Origin: Pardosa pseudoannulata
Lineage: Eukaryota > Arthropoda > Arachnida > Araneae > Lycosidae
Length of the DNA stretch: 64,000 nt
Direction: 5' to 3'
Assembly: GCA_032207245.1 (NCBI GenBank)
Contig: CM063501.1
Location: 78,913,786 to 78,977,785, forward strand
The position numbers and the translations under genes are program-made. Numbering within the stretch: position 1 is the first letter of the stretch; the number at the start of each line of letters is the position of its first letter. Below are positions 46,500-58,884 of the stretch, one piece after another. Under the pieces are notes generated by a model, which was not told the origin of the DNA, made no database searches, and was given only the letters and a program-made list of their open reading frames with translations.

Positions 46500-46950
46500 C
46501 ATAAGTTACCAAATCAATCTCTTTTTACCAAATTCTTCTTTTCCACAAATCGTATCCTATTGAAGTTAGGAAATTTAAAATAGCAAGTGGACATGTTGTA
46601 ATAATATAAATTAGTTAAATATCACATTATGATTTTTGTAACTGTGTGTCTAAATTATAATTGATAATTCCTTTATATACACATTTTGGGGGTTTAAGAG
46701 CTTTTCACATGAAAGATATTGCAACAGGTATATCAACGAAAGTCATGATGAATTACTAATCCATTATAAAAGTTCATCACTGTGTTAACATAAGTTACCA
46801 AATAAATCTCTTTTTAACAAATTCTTCTTTTACACAAATTGTATCCTATTGATTCTATGAAATTTAAAATAGCATGTGGACATGCCGTAATAATATAAAT
46901 TAGTTAAATATGGCATTAGGTTTTTTGTAACTTTGGTCGACAGAAAAGTA
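46500..46950. repeat. 290-bp satellite array, right part
   Basis: It continues the interrupted unit (CATAAGTTACCAAATCAATC) and includes one more diverged copy (CACATTTTGGGGGTTTAAGA at about 46679) before fading at about 46935. Confidence 0.9.
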
Positions 46951-47039
46951 TAATTCAGATGTACATTGATTTTTATCAATGAATCCTACGCAGAAATTAT
47001 TTGAACGTTGTTATGTTAGAAATGTTACAAAGGATTTAC

Positions 47040-47105
<66 letters not shown>
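46951..47105 (+). repeat. 63-bp poly(A) tract with upstream unique sequence
   Basis: An uninterrupted run of 63 A residues occupies 47043-47105. It could be the tail of a retroposed sequence (46951-47042 has no recognised SINE boxes) or a homopolymer expansion or assembly artefact. Confidence 0.7.
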
Positions 47106-47106
<1 letters not shown>

Positions 47107-48530
47107 ACTCGAATGAATTTAAAACCTATACATAAGATATTACTACTTACTTTGAACTGACAGCCCTTTTATAGTGTTATGCATTAAATTACCTAATATG
47201 AGGTAATAATCTCCTTATTTTTAGGAGTTTTTGAGTGAATATGGAGTAAGAACTGATGTATATTTTTATTTTTATTCAAGTTGCATAAATGAAATTTTGT
47301 ATGAAATGTTAATGGATGCTTTGAATTGTGTGTAGGATTTTAATAAAAAGAAAATCATTTAATATATATTTATTTCCATGGAAAGTTACGTTTGATATCA
47401 CTTTGACAGGCATTATGTATTTTTAAATTAATATTTTCACAAACTATAAAAGATATTGATATAAAATGTATTTTTTCCGCAAAGAAAAAAATAAGAAGAA
47501 TTTAATGTAATGCTATATCATATTATAAATATATATTTAATTCTTAAAATTTTAAAATAGATTTCTAGAATTTTTAAAAACAAATCAAAAATACGAAATA
47601 ATCTATATTTATTTTAGCAGTTTTAAATTCACTATATTAAAACACGGAAGAAAGATAAATTATCAATTTTCCTCTCAAAGATATGTGTAAATTTAGGCAT
47701 ATATTTCAAAGTACTCTCAGCTTAAATTTAATATTTTAGAAAAAGCATATTTTCAAAGAAAACATGGACTGTTTTACAGGAAATTTAAAATATTTTAATG
47801 GAAATTCTCCAGTCTTCAAATAATATTTTTTTTATAAACTCTACTTACTTAAATTTTACAGTTACTTTATATTCATCAACACAAATAAAAGTAAGAAACT
47901 GAAAATACTTTTCAATTTCTTTACAACATTTTCACATTGTCATATAACAGTTAAATATCTGAAAATAAATTTATAAGAAATAAAATTTTAGAAAAGTCTT
48001 CTTCGGTTACCTAATAAACAGTACAAGCAAAACTAAAGAGAAATTACTAGGATTTGCAGAAGAACTAATGCCAAACAAGTAATGGAAATACCAAACTTTC
48101 TTAAAGAAGAAAAGAGTTCTAAATTTTCGAGAGTGTTAAATATCACTTTTGATTCTTTTCGTTAAGTACATAAAAACTTGAGAATCAATCAGTTGGAAAA
48201 GTAAAAGTTTTCGGCAATAACTGGAGTTTTGTTTATGTACTTCTAAAAATATTTCTATCGGATTTCCAAACTTTTCTATCGGATTTCAATTCATGTTTGA
48301 GGAATACTTTTATCCGAATATTTATTCATCATTCTAGGTATTTTTAAATTCTGAAGTCTTAATTATAGCCAACGTTTTTAATCAGAAGTGTTAAATAACA
48401 TGTAGGATTATTTTCCATTAAACATCTAAAAACTATTGAAAAAATTATCAGTATTAAATTGAGTTTTTTTATGTGTATCAGAAAATATATGTGGTTTTAA
48501 TAATATTTATCACCTTTTGCATCTTTAGAC
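47106..48530. other. AT-rich gene desert
   Basis: No gene, RNA or repeat boundary was recognised. Confidence 0.5.
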
Positions 48531-48534
48531 ATAC

Positions 48535-49535
48535 TGGGACGTATCCGGCCCCCATTTCAGCCGACACAATGAAGAAGCAGGTGTTCTTGATTAAGTAATT
48601 TATTTAACCTTGTAGTTATATATACATTTCCATTTACAAATAATACAATTATAGTTCACAATTATTTATACGATACAATAGGCGTAAGCCTGAGTAGAGC
48701 CATACAAATATTATTACTGCCATGAGGTTTGAGAACCGACGGTAGAAAACAATTCGTGGTAGTTTTGTGTTAATAGTTCTCGGTAGTAAATTATGAAGAC
48801 AACACAACACTGAGAAGTAATCTCAGTTAGACGAGGGTGCTTTGCCGTTGCAATAATAGATATCTTCGAAGAAGATAAAAATAACGTAAAGGATTCCTAG
48901 GAGGAATATAGCTGTAATCGTGATAATCGTGATAGCTATAATCCTGATGAGGAATCGGATTAGAAAAAAAACAACAACCAAAGCACAGGATATAGATAAC
49001 AATCTCAGTTCGAGATTATCCCCAGTTGGAATTATCACTAAGAAAACTCTCCGATGGAGAGACTGATCAAGACGACCCCCAAATTAGCTGGCTATTCGCT
49101 AACTTAACTAGCTAACTAGTTAAATATCTCATCTCGTTATTTTAGGGGAAGGACTTCTAAGAAAGGAGGCTTCATCCCCAATTTCTTCATTGGATCATCT
49201 GGCGATGATCTCATCATCAACCGATTTGATTGGTCTGGGCTACAAAATCACCGGCTGCAAACACGGGAGTGTCCGGAATTTCGTGTCGGCGAAATATCTA
49301 ACGTCGAGACGACCCCTTTGAAGATTCGCGCCACCGTTGATCATCCTTCTGGGTGTCTCCCTGGGAGCTTGGCTGTCTCCGACCGTTGTTCCTATATCGC
49401 TACCTGTAGGACACACAAAAGTCCACCTATCGTGGCTCCGGAGAAAACAACTACTTTGTCTCCATACAAAACGAAGTCTTTTTCTCAAACTCTTTCGAGA
49501 AAAAAAGTCTTTGTGAGGGAGGACACGCCGTTACA
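48535..49535 (-). mobile_element. Solo LTR (1,001 bp) with ATAC target duplication
   Basis: The sequence starts TG and ends CA on either strand. ATAC flanks both sides (48531-48534 and 49536-49539). On the minus strand it begins TGTAACGGCGTGTCC and carries an AATAAA (TTAAATAAATTAC) near its end, so the element ran on the minus strand. No internal retroviral genes are adjacent, so recombination between two LTRs probably left this solo copy. It is GC-richer than its surroundings. Family (Gypsy or BEL/Pao) is not decided. Confidence 0.88.
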
Positions 49536-49556
49536 ATACTTTTATGTTTATTAAAT

Positions 49557-49793
49557 TTGCAAATAAAACTTTTCCTTGCAACTATCTCTTCTCAATTCCT
49601 TAGCAATTTAAGGACGGCGATTTTTTTATTGCTGAAAACTAAACATCGCCATTTTGAAGGGTTTCCAGAAAATGTTGAAAATAATATATCTTATACGTTT
49701 AAGAAACAGTTGAATGTTTTAATGTTAATTGAAAAGTTTGCTGAAGAAATGATTGGGAAATCAAAAATTACGAACTTGTATTTCGATAGATAA
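49557..49793 (+). CDS. Weak candidate terminal exon, function unknown
   Basis: A plus-strand frame reads LLKTKHRHFEGFPENVENNI, then KKQLNVLMLIEKFAEEMIGK, ending YFDR and TAA. A possible acceptor TTTCCAG lies inside it at 49667-49673. The latter half has a balanced, helix-like composition unusual for random frames here. No family was recognised and no upstream exon identified. It could equally be a chance frame or a decayed fragment. Confidence 0.2.
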   Translation: MQIKLFLATISSQFLSNLRTAIFLLLKTKHRHFEGFPENVENNISYTFKKQLNVLMLIEKFAEEMIGKSKITNLYFDR

Positions 49794-49883
49794 TGATTAC
49801 TAAACAATTTAAAATACTTATAACACAGAAGTCATTTTCTGGCAGTTTGGATTTTTTGAGGAAAGTATTCAGCAACTGTTCCC

Positions 49884-50745
49884 AGTTTTTCGAGAAAAAC
49901 TGCAGTGGCCCTTTTTAGAGATATGATTGGACATGACTGTTTACAAGAGAGAGCTGTCCCCAGTTTTCCGAGAAGGACTGCAGTGGCCCTTTTTAGAGGC
50001 CGGAATGGACATGAATGTTTAGAAGAGAGACCTTTACCCAGTTTTTCGAGAAAGACTGCAGTGGACCTTTTTAGAGGTTTGACTGGACATGACTGTTTGC
50101 AAGACAACTGCTTACGAGACATGGCTATTTACAAGAGAGAGTTTCCAGTTTTCCGAGAAAGACTTCAGTGGCCCTATTTAGGGGTCAGAAAGGACATGAC
50201 TGTTTACAAGAGAGAGCTTTACCAAGTTTTTCGAGAAAGACTGGAGTGGATCTTTTTAGAATTTTGGCTGGACATGACTGTTTACAAGACATGACCGTTT
50301 GACTGGACATGGCTGTTTACAAGACATGACTGTTTAAAGGAGAGAGCTGTTCCTAGTTTCCCGAGAAAGACTACAGTGGCCCTTTTTAGAGATGGTAATG
50401 GACATGACTATTTGCAAGAAAGAGCTTTACCCAGTTTTTCCAGAAAGACTGCAGTGGTTCTTTTTAGAGGTTTGACTGGACATGACTGTTTACAAGACAT
50501 GACTGTTTGCAACATATGACTGTTTACAAGACATGACTGTTTGCAACATATGACTGTTTACAAGATAGGGCTGTTTACAAGAGTGAGCTGTTCCAAGTTT
50601 TCCGAGAAAGACTGCAGTGGCCCTTTTCAGAGGTCTCACAGGACATGACTGTTTACAAGAGAGAGCTGTTCCCAATTTACCGAGAAAGACTGTAGTGGCC
50701 CTTTTTAGACGTCTAACTGGACATGACTGTTTACAAGACCATCTC
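49884..50745. repeat. Minisatellite, ~79-bp unit, about nine copies plus a short sub-repeat
   Basis: The core GAGAAAGACTGCAGTGGCCC or a variant recurs at about 49890, 49967, 50048, 50141, 50226, 50361, 50437, 50601 and 50681, each followed by TTTTTAGA and GGACATGACTGTTTACAAGA. In places the last segment alone is multiplied as a sub-repeat of about 18-22 bp (50280-50330 and 50480-50580). Open frames on both strands follow from a unit with few stops, not from a proven gene. Confidence 0.92.
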
Positions 50746-52136
50746 TACAGAGTTGGAGTGGTGGATTCACTGGACTGAATTTTGTATGACTATAGTCATC
50801 CGATGACTTTTGAACTCTTAAATAATTGTGTTGTAGTTTTTCAGTATGAGGACATTGTTAATAATGTATTGGAGAGCCTGTGATCTAATTGCTTAGACGG
50901 TAATTGTTCGACTTTTGTAAAATAAATAAATAATATCTGAAGAATAGACTTAGAGTATTATAGAACATAGAATATTAATTACCCACATTTACTATTTTAC
51001 TATTTTAATTTAAATTTCTTATAAATGTGTTTATACAAAAATATCCAGCTTTTAAACTTAAACATAAATGTGTATTTATAAACCTTACACATTCCTTAAT
51101 ACCGAACAGAAAATAAATTTAAATGATTTAAAAATGTTTATCGTCTTTTGAGTTTTAATACTCCAGAAAGAAATTTTTCCATGTCATATAAATCTAGAAC
51201 TCCTTTGTGTCTTAAATTGCTAATTTAGTTATGCATTTTAAGTAATTTTGTTACTGTGCGTTTCCGAATAAGCATTTTGCTTTTTGTGTAACATAATCCT
51301 TCAAAGTGTTCAAGATGATTTGTTATTTAGTGCAAACTATGCTATAATTCATAATTATTTATTTCCGTGCAGTTACAGGACTTAATTTATATTATGCTTG
51401 ATTCTGTAATACAATTGGTAATTCCTTCTAAGAGTCAATAAGCTGAAAATTTATATTATTTTCTTAGCAATTATGGAAACAATCTAAAATCTAATTAGGA
51501 GATTAACAGAAGAATATTACATTCTGAAACAATAAAAGTGCAATGAGAATAGAACAGCATTGTAATTTATTTATTATAAGCTACTCTCCGAAGAGTGATT
51601 AATTGCAATAATTTACATTGCGTTATAGTTATTATTTATTAAGAATTGAAGAATTTTGTGAATCATTACCATTAACAAATAAATTAATATTTATCATAAA
51701 TATTTAATATTTCAATTCAAAGAGTATTATTTAGTTACAAAATAATACATAAAGAACTTATGTTACAAAAATAGTGTTATTTGAGTATATAATTTTATAA
51801 TGAAATGGAATTCTTAAATTACCTCTAATATTAAACTAATTTTTCATTACATATCTATATAAGCTTTTGTAAATAGTCAATATGTAAAACAGAAATTGTC
51901 TTTGTTTTTATTAATGAAACTGGTACTTTAAGTTGTCAATATTGAGTCATGATTAACTGTTGAGAAAGGTTAAAAATTCTGTTGACTATTAATGTAGTTT
52001 TAGCAACAGATGATAGCAAGCGATGTAAAATATAACACAAACATTCATCAGTTGCTTTCAAACAAAACTTTAAAACGCATGTAATCATATATTCATTTCT
52101 GAAAGATATTTGTAGATACGCGCAATCTATTAATTG
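50746..52136. other. AT-rich gene desert
   Basis: No feature was recognised. Confidence 0.5.
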
Positions 52137-52525
52137 TAAAGTTCATTTGCTAAAGATTTTTTCTCTATAAAGTAACATAACTCTTTGAAACAATGCTTCA
52201 GGAAATTTGATATATATTGAACAAGGATTTATATAAAGTATCATTATAGAGCATCATTCTAGATCTACCGCTTATAATTATGTTTTAATGTTAAGTTCTA
52301 ATATGAATTGTAAATAAATCGCTAACCATACTTTGCGAAGTTCATTTGCTAAAGCTTTTACAATGGGCAAATTGAAACAGTAATTTATCATCCCTTTATG
52401 AAGTAACATAATGCTGTGAAACAAAAGGCTTCAGGAAATTGTATATATATAGTCAACAAGAATTTATTTAAAGTGTCGTAGAGTGTCATAGGAAATCATG
52501 CTAGATCTACTCCTTATACTCATGT
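52137..52525. repeat. Two tandem copies of a ~200-bp unit
   Basis: AGTTCATTTGCTAAAG at about 52140 recurs near 52340, followed in both by AAGTAACATAA, CTTCAGGAAATT and CTAGATCTAC in the same order. Confidence 0.8.
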
Positions 52526-52674
52526 TTGAATTTTAAATATGTATATCAACTGTACATAAAGAGTGAAAATACAAACTGGTTGAAGAAAATTGAAAACACG
52601 ATCTTTTCTTGTGACTATAAACATTTAAAATTTGGTTATACAAAGTTAATTGAATCAGAAAACAGTTATATAAT

Positions 52675-52817
<143 letters not shown>

Positions 52818-52819
52818 AA

Positions 52820-53340
52820 TTCATTCCTTTCATTAATTTTTTAAGACTTGCTCAAGGGGATTAAATGTTGCAATCGTGAAACCACTTATTCTTTTAAAGA
52901 TATCAGTGTAAAATAAAAGCCCAGTAAAATGAAGTTAGTGCCTAGAATTGATTAAAATATTTCTTTCGTCTTTTAAAGATAATACAGGTTGAGTTCAACC
53001 ACTTCTATTTACAACAAAAGTATGTAGGAAACTGTTTAATTTCAAAGTCAGTAAAGAGTGAGCAAGCATTGAATGCAAAATATATCTAATAAACTCCGTT
53101 TTCTGTTGAAGTCTCAAAGTATGAGCGCAAGTAAGAGTCTTTGAGATAGCCAGAGCACATCGACTCAAGAAAATCTTGTAGGGGAGTTTAAATATTATAT
53201 AAAAATTGCAAATTATTTGTTTAGTCTTTGTGGAAAAGTTACCATCTGCGGGCTTTTGAAACCGGAACACCTTATGTGTTACGAATAGGAATGAAACTTG
53301 TGAAATGTAAGACATATATTATAAAATTAGTATATGATTT
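52820..53340. other. Intergenic sequence, no feature seen
   Basis: A 106-codon minus-strand frame (52995-53315) has no recognisable domain or splice support and is left uncalled. Confidence 0.45.
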
Positions 53341-53344
53341 ATTA

Positions 53345-53895
53345 CACCAACCAAATATCAGTTCTCTTTTTACCAAGTTGATGCATGAGACTTTAACAGT
53401 TGTACACAATTTAATTCAATTTATTTTTAAGTACTGAGCACTATCTCAATATGGTCGTCAAATGAATTTTTCTTCTTTCTGCTTATACCATATTTCACTT
53501 TTATTTCATGCTTCCACAAATTACTTTATAAAGTTCACAACCCTATATCAGTTCTCTTTACACCAAGTTGATGAATGAAGCTTTAACAGTTGTACACCAT
53601 TCGATTTATTTCTTAATTCTGAGCACTTTCTCAATATGGTCGTCAAATGAATTTTTCTTCTTTCTGCTCATACCATATGGCACTTTTATTTCATGCTTCC
53701 ACAAGTTACTTTATAAAGTTCACAACCGTATATCGGTTCACTTTTCACCAAGTTGATGAATCAAGCTTTAACAGTTGAACACAATGCGATTTATTTCTGA
53801 ATACTGAGCATTTTCTCAATATGGTCATCAAATGAATTTCTCTTGTTTCTGCTCATACCATTTGGCACTTTTATTTCATTTTTCCACATGGTATA
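53345..53895. repeat. Three tandem copies of a ~185-bp unit
   Basis: ACCAAGTTGATG recurs at about 53374, 53563 and 53747, each followed by CTTTAACAGTTG, TCTCAATATGGTC and CATACCAT at the same offsets. The third copy is interrupted near its end by a SINE. Confidence 0.9.
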
Positions 53896-54072
53896 TTGGT
53901 TTGGTTTCTAGTGCTACGGTCTACTTTTTGCAACACGAGGGCTAATGAGACCGGGACCTACAGCTTAAAGCCAATTCCGAACGGCTACGAACATCCATGC
54001 CTCTGTGGGATTCGAACCCACGAACTCCGGTACCAAAGGCCAGCACCCTAGCCAATCGGCCATCGTTCGGCT
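53896..54072 (-). mobile_element. tRNA-derived SINE, family A, with 12-bp target duplication
   Basis: CCACATGGTATA flanks it on both sides (53884-53895 and 54073-54084). The minus strand carries the A box (GATGGCCGATTGGCTAGGGT) and B box (GGGTTCGAATCCC), the shared body with TTCGGAATTGGCTTTAAGCT, and a tail made of CCAAA-like units. It lies within the third 185-bp repeat. Confidence 0.96.
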
Positions 54073-54084
54073 CCACATGGTATA

Positions 54085-55321
54085 AGTTTCAACGTAACTT
54101 CTGCATTGTCAAATTTCGAGAATCTAGCTATATGCCCAAATATTGTTCAGCACCCAATTTAATTTTGGATGAAATAGGTATTACAGGTGTCTTATAATAC
54201 AATTAAATATTCGAAATTTTATTTGACCAGCATATTTAAAAAATATTTCTACGGCAAGTAGCTTAGAACGCATTTAAATTATTTTCTCGGGCTGTTAGAT
54301 GTGTTCATCCTCACTCCTGTATTGATAGATTTAAAATAGTGTTGAGTTGAACAATAATTTTGGTTTACTGATTCTAAACTTTACACAATGTTCTGAATCA
54401 AAAATGTATTCTTAAAAATGTTCAATTTTATCACAATTTTTACTTTTATACTATGCATATATAATTAAATACTGTTAACATTGAACGCTTTGCTATAGTT
54501 TATACATTCTATCCTTAATTCGGAAGGAACTTTATATCTTTTATTTATTATTTATATCTTTAAGGATGATAAATAGAGGGTTTTTATTTTTTTTGGTTTG
54601 TTACAAGAAGCAATAATACTGTTTTGTTTGTCTAACACCGGATATACCAATACACACATAAGCTAAAAAAGACAACGGTTGACAAACTGTATACTCAAGA
54701 CTTCTACATAGATCCGAAAAGTAATTTATTCTAAGTTTAACTTTAACTAAGTGGCAGAATAAACAAAGCAGTTTTACAACAAATGCAATGACAAATAGAT
54801 TTCTGGGAAAGTGTAATTAATGTCACATCTAATGAGAAGAGTCGGTGGTATATTTTTCTTCGTGAAAGGGAAAATAGAGCAATTGATGTCAAGAATGTGT
54901 AGTAACACATTTAAAGACAACATTGGCTTGTTTGTGCTGTCTGATGTACTCTTAAATTTAATAAAATCGTTGTAAATCGGAGACATGAATTTTTCATCTA
55001 CTTCTCATCCATTTTCTGCTTTAAGTCGCTAATTTTGTGGATTTAAACTATTTAAATAAAATGGGGTAAGGTAAATAAAATGTTCGAAGCAAAGCTTATT
55101 TTCTCTGTTTTTTATTTCATGCCTAAGGGTACAAGAAAGTTTCAGAGAACTGTTAAGAAAATACGTGTAGCTAATAATTTTATCATCAAATGTTGCATGG
55201 TAAATATTTCTTGGACATTTGACAACGAAGGTTGTTTTCTGAATTACGTTATGTTCTAATAGGTAGAATGCTAAAAATTATGTTCTGATGGATGTGTTTA
55301 TAATGTTTTTGTCGTGGAACT
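54085..55321. other. AT-rich sequence, no feature seen
   Basis: No gene or repeat boundary was recognised before the TTAA element. Confidence 0.45.
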
Positions 55322-55325
55322 TTAA

Positions 55326-56071
55326 CCCATATTGCCCCACACCAACTAAATATTTCTATAAGTTATTAAAACTTTTTCCATATCCTTAATATGGTTCAAC
55401 TAAGCATATAAAACCAAAATTTTGAAAAAATATTTTTAATTTTTTAAGTAATTAGCTGTCCTATAAATAGGACAACGGTCCAATGCACTACTAAAATTTA
55501 ACAAATATCACTTACATTGCATTAGGCTAATTCATGTGTGAAACACGGGAAAGCAGCCAAAGCAAAGTCGAACATTACATTTTAAGCATACTTTTGTTAG
55601 TTTTCTCTTACAGTTCTTAAACTAGCATTTTTCGTAAGAGATAATAGAAAAAGGAATCCGTTGTAGGATCCTAACATCTATAAATTATATCCAAATTTTT
55701 ACAGGTTTATTTTTCATGAACATCTTGCAACTGTGTATTCCAAAATAATTTGTAAAATATAATTTTAAACAAAAACTTTCAGCTATATTATTAGCTCTGT
55801 TTTTAAACTGCAAGAAACCTGCACAATGTTTGAAAGAAAATAATAATAAATATAAAATTAAAGATAAAAAAATGACAATTTTTAAAGGGTTGCTGATAAT
55901 AGATTTTACAGTACAATATAATTTGATTTCTCAGATTTTTTTTGTTACTATGCTAAAGTTTGTCTATTTTAAAGGTGTTAAAATAAATTTCCTTCAGAAA
56001 ATATTTATAACTTTATAATTAAATGGAATTTTATTTACTGTCCTGTTTATAGGACAGCTGTCCAATATGGG
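55326..56071. mobile_element. piggyBac-type MITE (746 bp) with TTAA target duplication
   Basis: TTAA at 55322-55325 and 56072-56075 flank CCCATATTG / CAATATGGG termini. GTCCTATAAATAGGAC lies at 55458-55473 (132 bp in from the left end) and GTCCTGTTTATAGGAC at 56040-56055 (16 bp from the right end). This is the layout of the transposase-bearing elements at 19731 and 44514. There is no transposase sequence inside. Confidence 0.93.
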
Positions 56072-56285
56072 TTAAGTATTTAAATTACTTTGCATGCAAA
56101 AAATTTTTATAAACAGTAAATAAGAAAAGTAAAAATGTGGTATAAATGAGCGGCATTCTATTACCACTAATTTTGATTTCGAGTAGGTAAAATTATTGTC
56201 ATTTTTTTAAAGAAATGTAAAAGAATGTTTTATATTCTATGGAGAAAGATGGACTTTGAAATCAGAGATAATACTTTCATAAGTA
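56072..56285. other. Short AT-rich spacer
   Basis: Nothing is recognisable. Confidence 0.4.
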
Positions 56286-56287
56286 GA

Positions 56288-56520
56288 TGCCCAGTGGCGC
56301 TTCGCTTTTCCACGACACAAGGCCTAGGATCGATCCCCGGGCTATCTCTTCAGTGGATAGACAAACGGATGACTAAGCATGGTTGAGAACTAAACACTGG
56401 GGCTTCTGCGAAATGTTGACCACCTATCCGCATGCGTTCCTTATCTTAACTCTCAAGCAATGACGGGAATCTTCGCTTGCTTCAAGATTGACATGACAAG
56501 TTTGCCACAGTTTTGCAGAA
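56288..56520 (+). mobile_element. tRNA-derived SINE-like sequence (family C)
   Basis: The head reads TGCCCAGTGGCGCTTCGC, and a B-box-like GGATCGATCCC follows about 40 bp later. A GC-richer body of about 170 bp unrelated to family A comes after it. No target duplication was found. Confidence 0.5.
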
Positions 56521-56754
56521 AAATTGCGTTGCAAAGGAGTGGTCGCTTATGTTCCGTCTAACTTGCAGGAGTTTGCTGCAAGTTTGTCGCGGCAAATTTG
56601 TTATGGTAAGATATCCAGAAAAAATCCAACTTGCTGCATGCATGCATGCTATCTGGGTTTTATTTTATATTGGTTTATATAATAGATTAGGTACATATGT
56701 GATTATTTTAAATTTGATGATCTATTGTTTTTTATTGAAATGAAAATTTTAACA

Positions 56755-57045
56755 TCAATATTAACAACAAATTATATCTACCTCCAGATTATAGTGGAAA
56801 TGATAGCTTCATTTCTTTACTTAAATTAATTACTGTGCCAAAAATTTGGGAAGAACTTAGCGATAATTTCGACGTAGCTAAGATAACTTTGAAGTATCTT
56901 TCTAAATGAGTTCAACGTGATTTTAAACTGCATTCACACTATCGGGCGGCTTTAGATGAGTATAAAGATAAACAAATTATTGAGCGTGTACCAGATAATT
57001 CTTAGCCAAAGAATAAACCATTTTTTACCTGCCCCATAAAGTACA
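56755..57045 (+). pseudogene. Probable BEL/Pao retrotransposon pol fragment
   Basis: The plus-strand frame reads WEELSDNFDVAKITLKYLSK, a stop, then VQRDFKLHSHYRAALDEYKD and KQIIERVPDNS before another stop. This matches the stretch just before the reverse transcriptase of BEL/Pao elements (L.DN...A..RL..L..KL......Y......Y...GIIE.VP). PKNKPFF and VLE may continue it. Stops and the small size make it a relic. The assignment is by pattern only. Confidence 0.5.
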
Positions 57046-57745
57046 TTACAGTTCTGGAAAATGAAAAATTTTACTGATCTTGTAATATATCTGGTTATAA
57101 GCTAGTATATACATAAAATTAAAAAAATAAAATTAATTTTAAAATAAATAAAATTTTAAAATTGCTTTAAAATAATGATAAAATTGTCCTTAGGGTTATA
57201 CAAATAAAATTTATTTTTCTGCATTTATTCTACGAGGATGATAATTTCCGTTGATTTCAGATACTTGCAAACCTCCAATAAATCCATTTTTTACAATCCA
57301 TTAGATTTTCTGAAAAGATTCATAATTTTCCCATTTCAAGTAAAAAAAAATCTTTTATTTAAGTCACTGCAAAAACTTTTACTGAATAAGTCTTTAGAAA
57401 TTCTAATGCTAAATTTTATTAATATTTTTTTAAAATTGTAATTATTACGCATTATATATTTAGTAGTTATATATTATTATATATTTAGTAGTACCGACAT
57501 TTTGAGTATATTGTATGACATTATTGAACCTCTCGCATATCAGAACTTATTTATCTTTATAACTGGAGATATCTCCGACCGAAGAAGAAGCGATTTCATT
57601 ATTTTTATACAGAGAAAACCAAATGCGACATTAATGTGAAAATTTATACGTAAACTATTACTAAATATTAAGTGTTAAAGTAAGGGATTTTCAGACAAAA
57701 ATAAATGAATTAGTGCTGTAACAATATTGTTAATATTTTGAAACC
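57046..57745. other. AT-rich sequence, no feature seen
   Basis: A short direct repeat ATTATATATTTAGTAGT (about 57449-57493) is the only structure noted. Confidence 0.45.
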
Positions 57746-57749
57746 CACT

Positions 57750-58720
57750 ATGCATGTGAGATAAAAGGAAATCGGTCTTCCAAATGAGAAACATCTAACA
57801 TTTATGCAAGTTTACATTTTATAACGATAAAGAATATGTGCAGACTTCATCGTTTTGAAATATGAAAATTCAATACATTTACAAAGTCTTACGATTTTGA
57901 TTTATTAGATTCGTAATTGCTGATTCTATATTATGAAATAATTTTCGATCTACAGTATGAAATAAGTATTATTAATGCAATGAAAGTAAACTGAAGATAT
58001 ACTCAATATCAAACATGTTTTATCCCTAGGGAAAGCAATCGGAACTGTATCTAATTCACTGCATAATTGCGATTGTATTTCCCTTCTGTGGATTAGTTTC
58101 TTTTATATCAAAATTTGAATTCCCATGACAGTCGTTGCTTTCATTTAAGTATTCGAAACATGAGTTTACTTCTACCAGCAAAATAACATATCACTTTGAA
58201 AAGCATCAAAGGAGACGTGCTCTGTGTTTAAATTAGATTTTCCGTGTTCAGTTACAGAAACTGTAATTTATTTCTTTGTGTCATATATCGCAACAAAACG
58301 TATGTTTCGTAGCCTTTTAGAAACAATTGCTATTATTTTTATACTTTAGCATAATGTTCCTTATTTAAGACGGTAATCTAAGTTATTATTGATTTTTGTA
58401 GTTGGTTATATTTTGTATGCACATGACGCGTAATAAGAAAATATATTATTCTAACAAAAATCAACGTGCAAACATATTTTAATATTTTAACACTTGACAT
58501 TTAGCCATGATTCTAGTTTCAATTTCTAGGGTAATGTCGTATGTCAAATAATATAAGGAAGTTTAAACAATTAATGTGCAGAAGTTTCTATGGAAACTGA
58601 ATTTTTAAGTTGAAATGGGAGAACTAAATGTCTTTTCAAGCAACTTAATCGATTGTAAATAATGCACTTTTTATCAACTTAGTAATCGTTTTAAATTAAA
58701 TGAAATAGCCGACTTTAGAA
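57750..58720. repeat. Segmental duplication, copy 1
   Basis: It matches 61480-62460 in order over nearly 1 kb. Shared landmarks are GTTTTATCCC, TTTCTTTTATATCAAA, AATAACATATC.CTTTG.AAAGC, TGCACATGA and TGTGCAAACATATTT-like runs. The copies are well diverged. No coding capacity was seen in either copy. Confidence 0.8.
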
Positions 58721-58884
58721 GAGACTGTAGAATAAAATAGAAAGAATAAATTTTATTTACAAAGAATTATTTATGACTTTCTTTTGAGAAAATAATAATT
58801 TTATATTTGAACTGATTACGAATTTCAGACATTATTATTATCTCCAATATGTTGTCAATTGTTTCTTATATCATTTGCCACTAA

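Noticed and set aside
48823..49554. Three frames of 71-82 codons
   Set aside because: They lie wholly or mostly inside the solo LTR and have no known domain.
52995..53315. 106-codon minus-strand gene
   Set aside because: No domain, splice signals or promoter context; composition fits a chance frame.
55830..56018. 62-codon plus-strand frame
   Set aside because: Lies inside the piggyBac-type MITE and is Lys/Ile/Phe-rich without any transposase motif.
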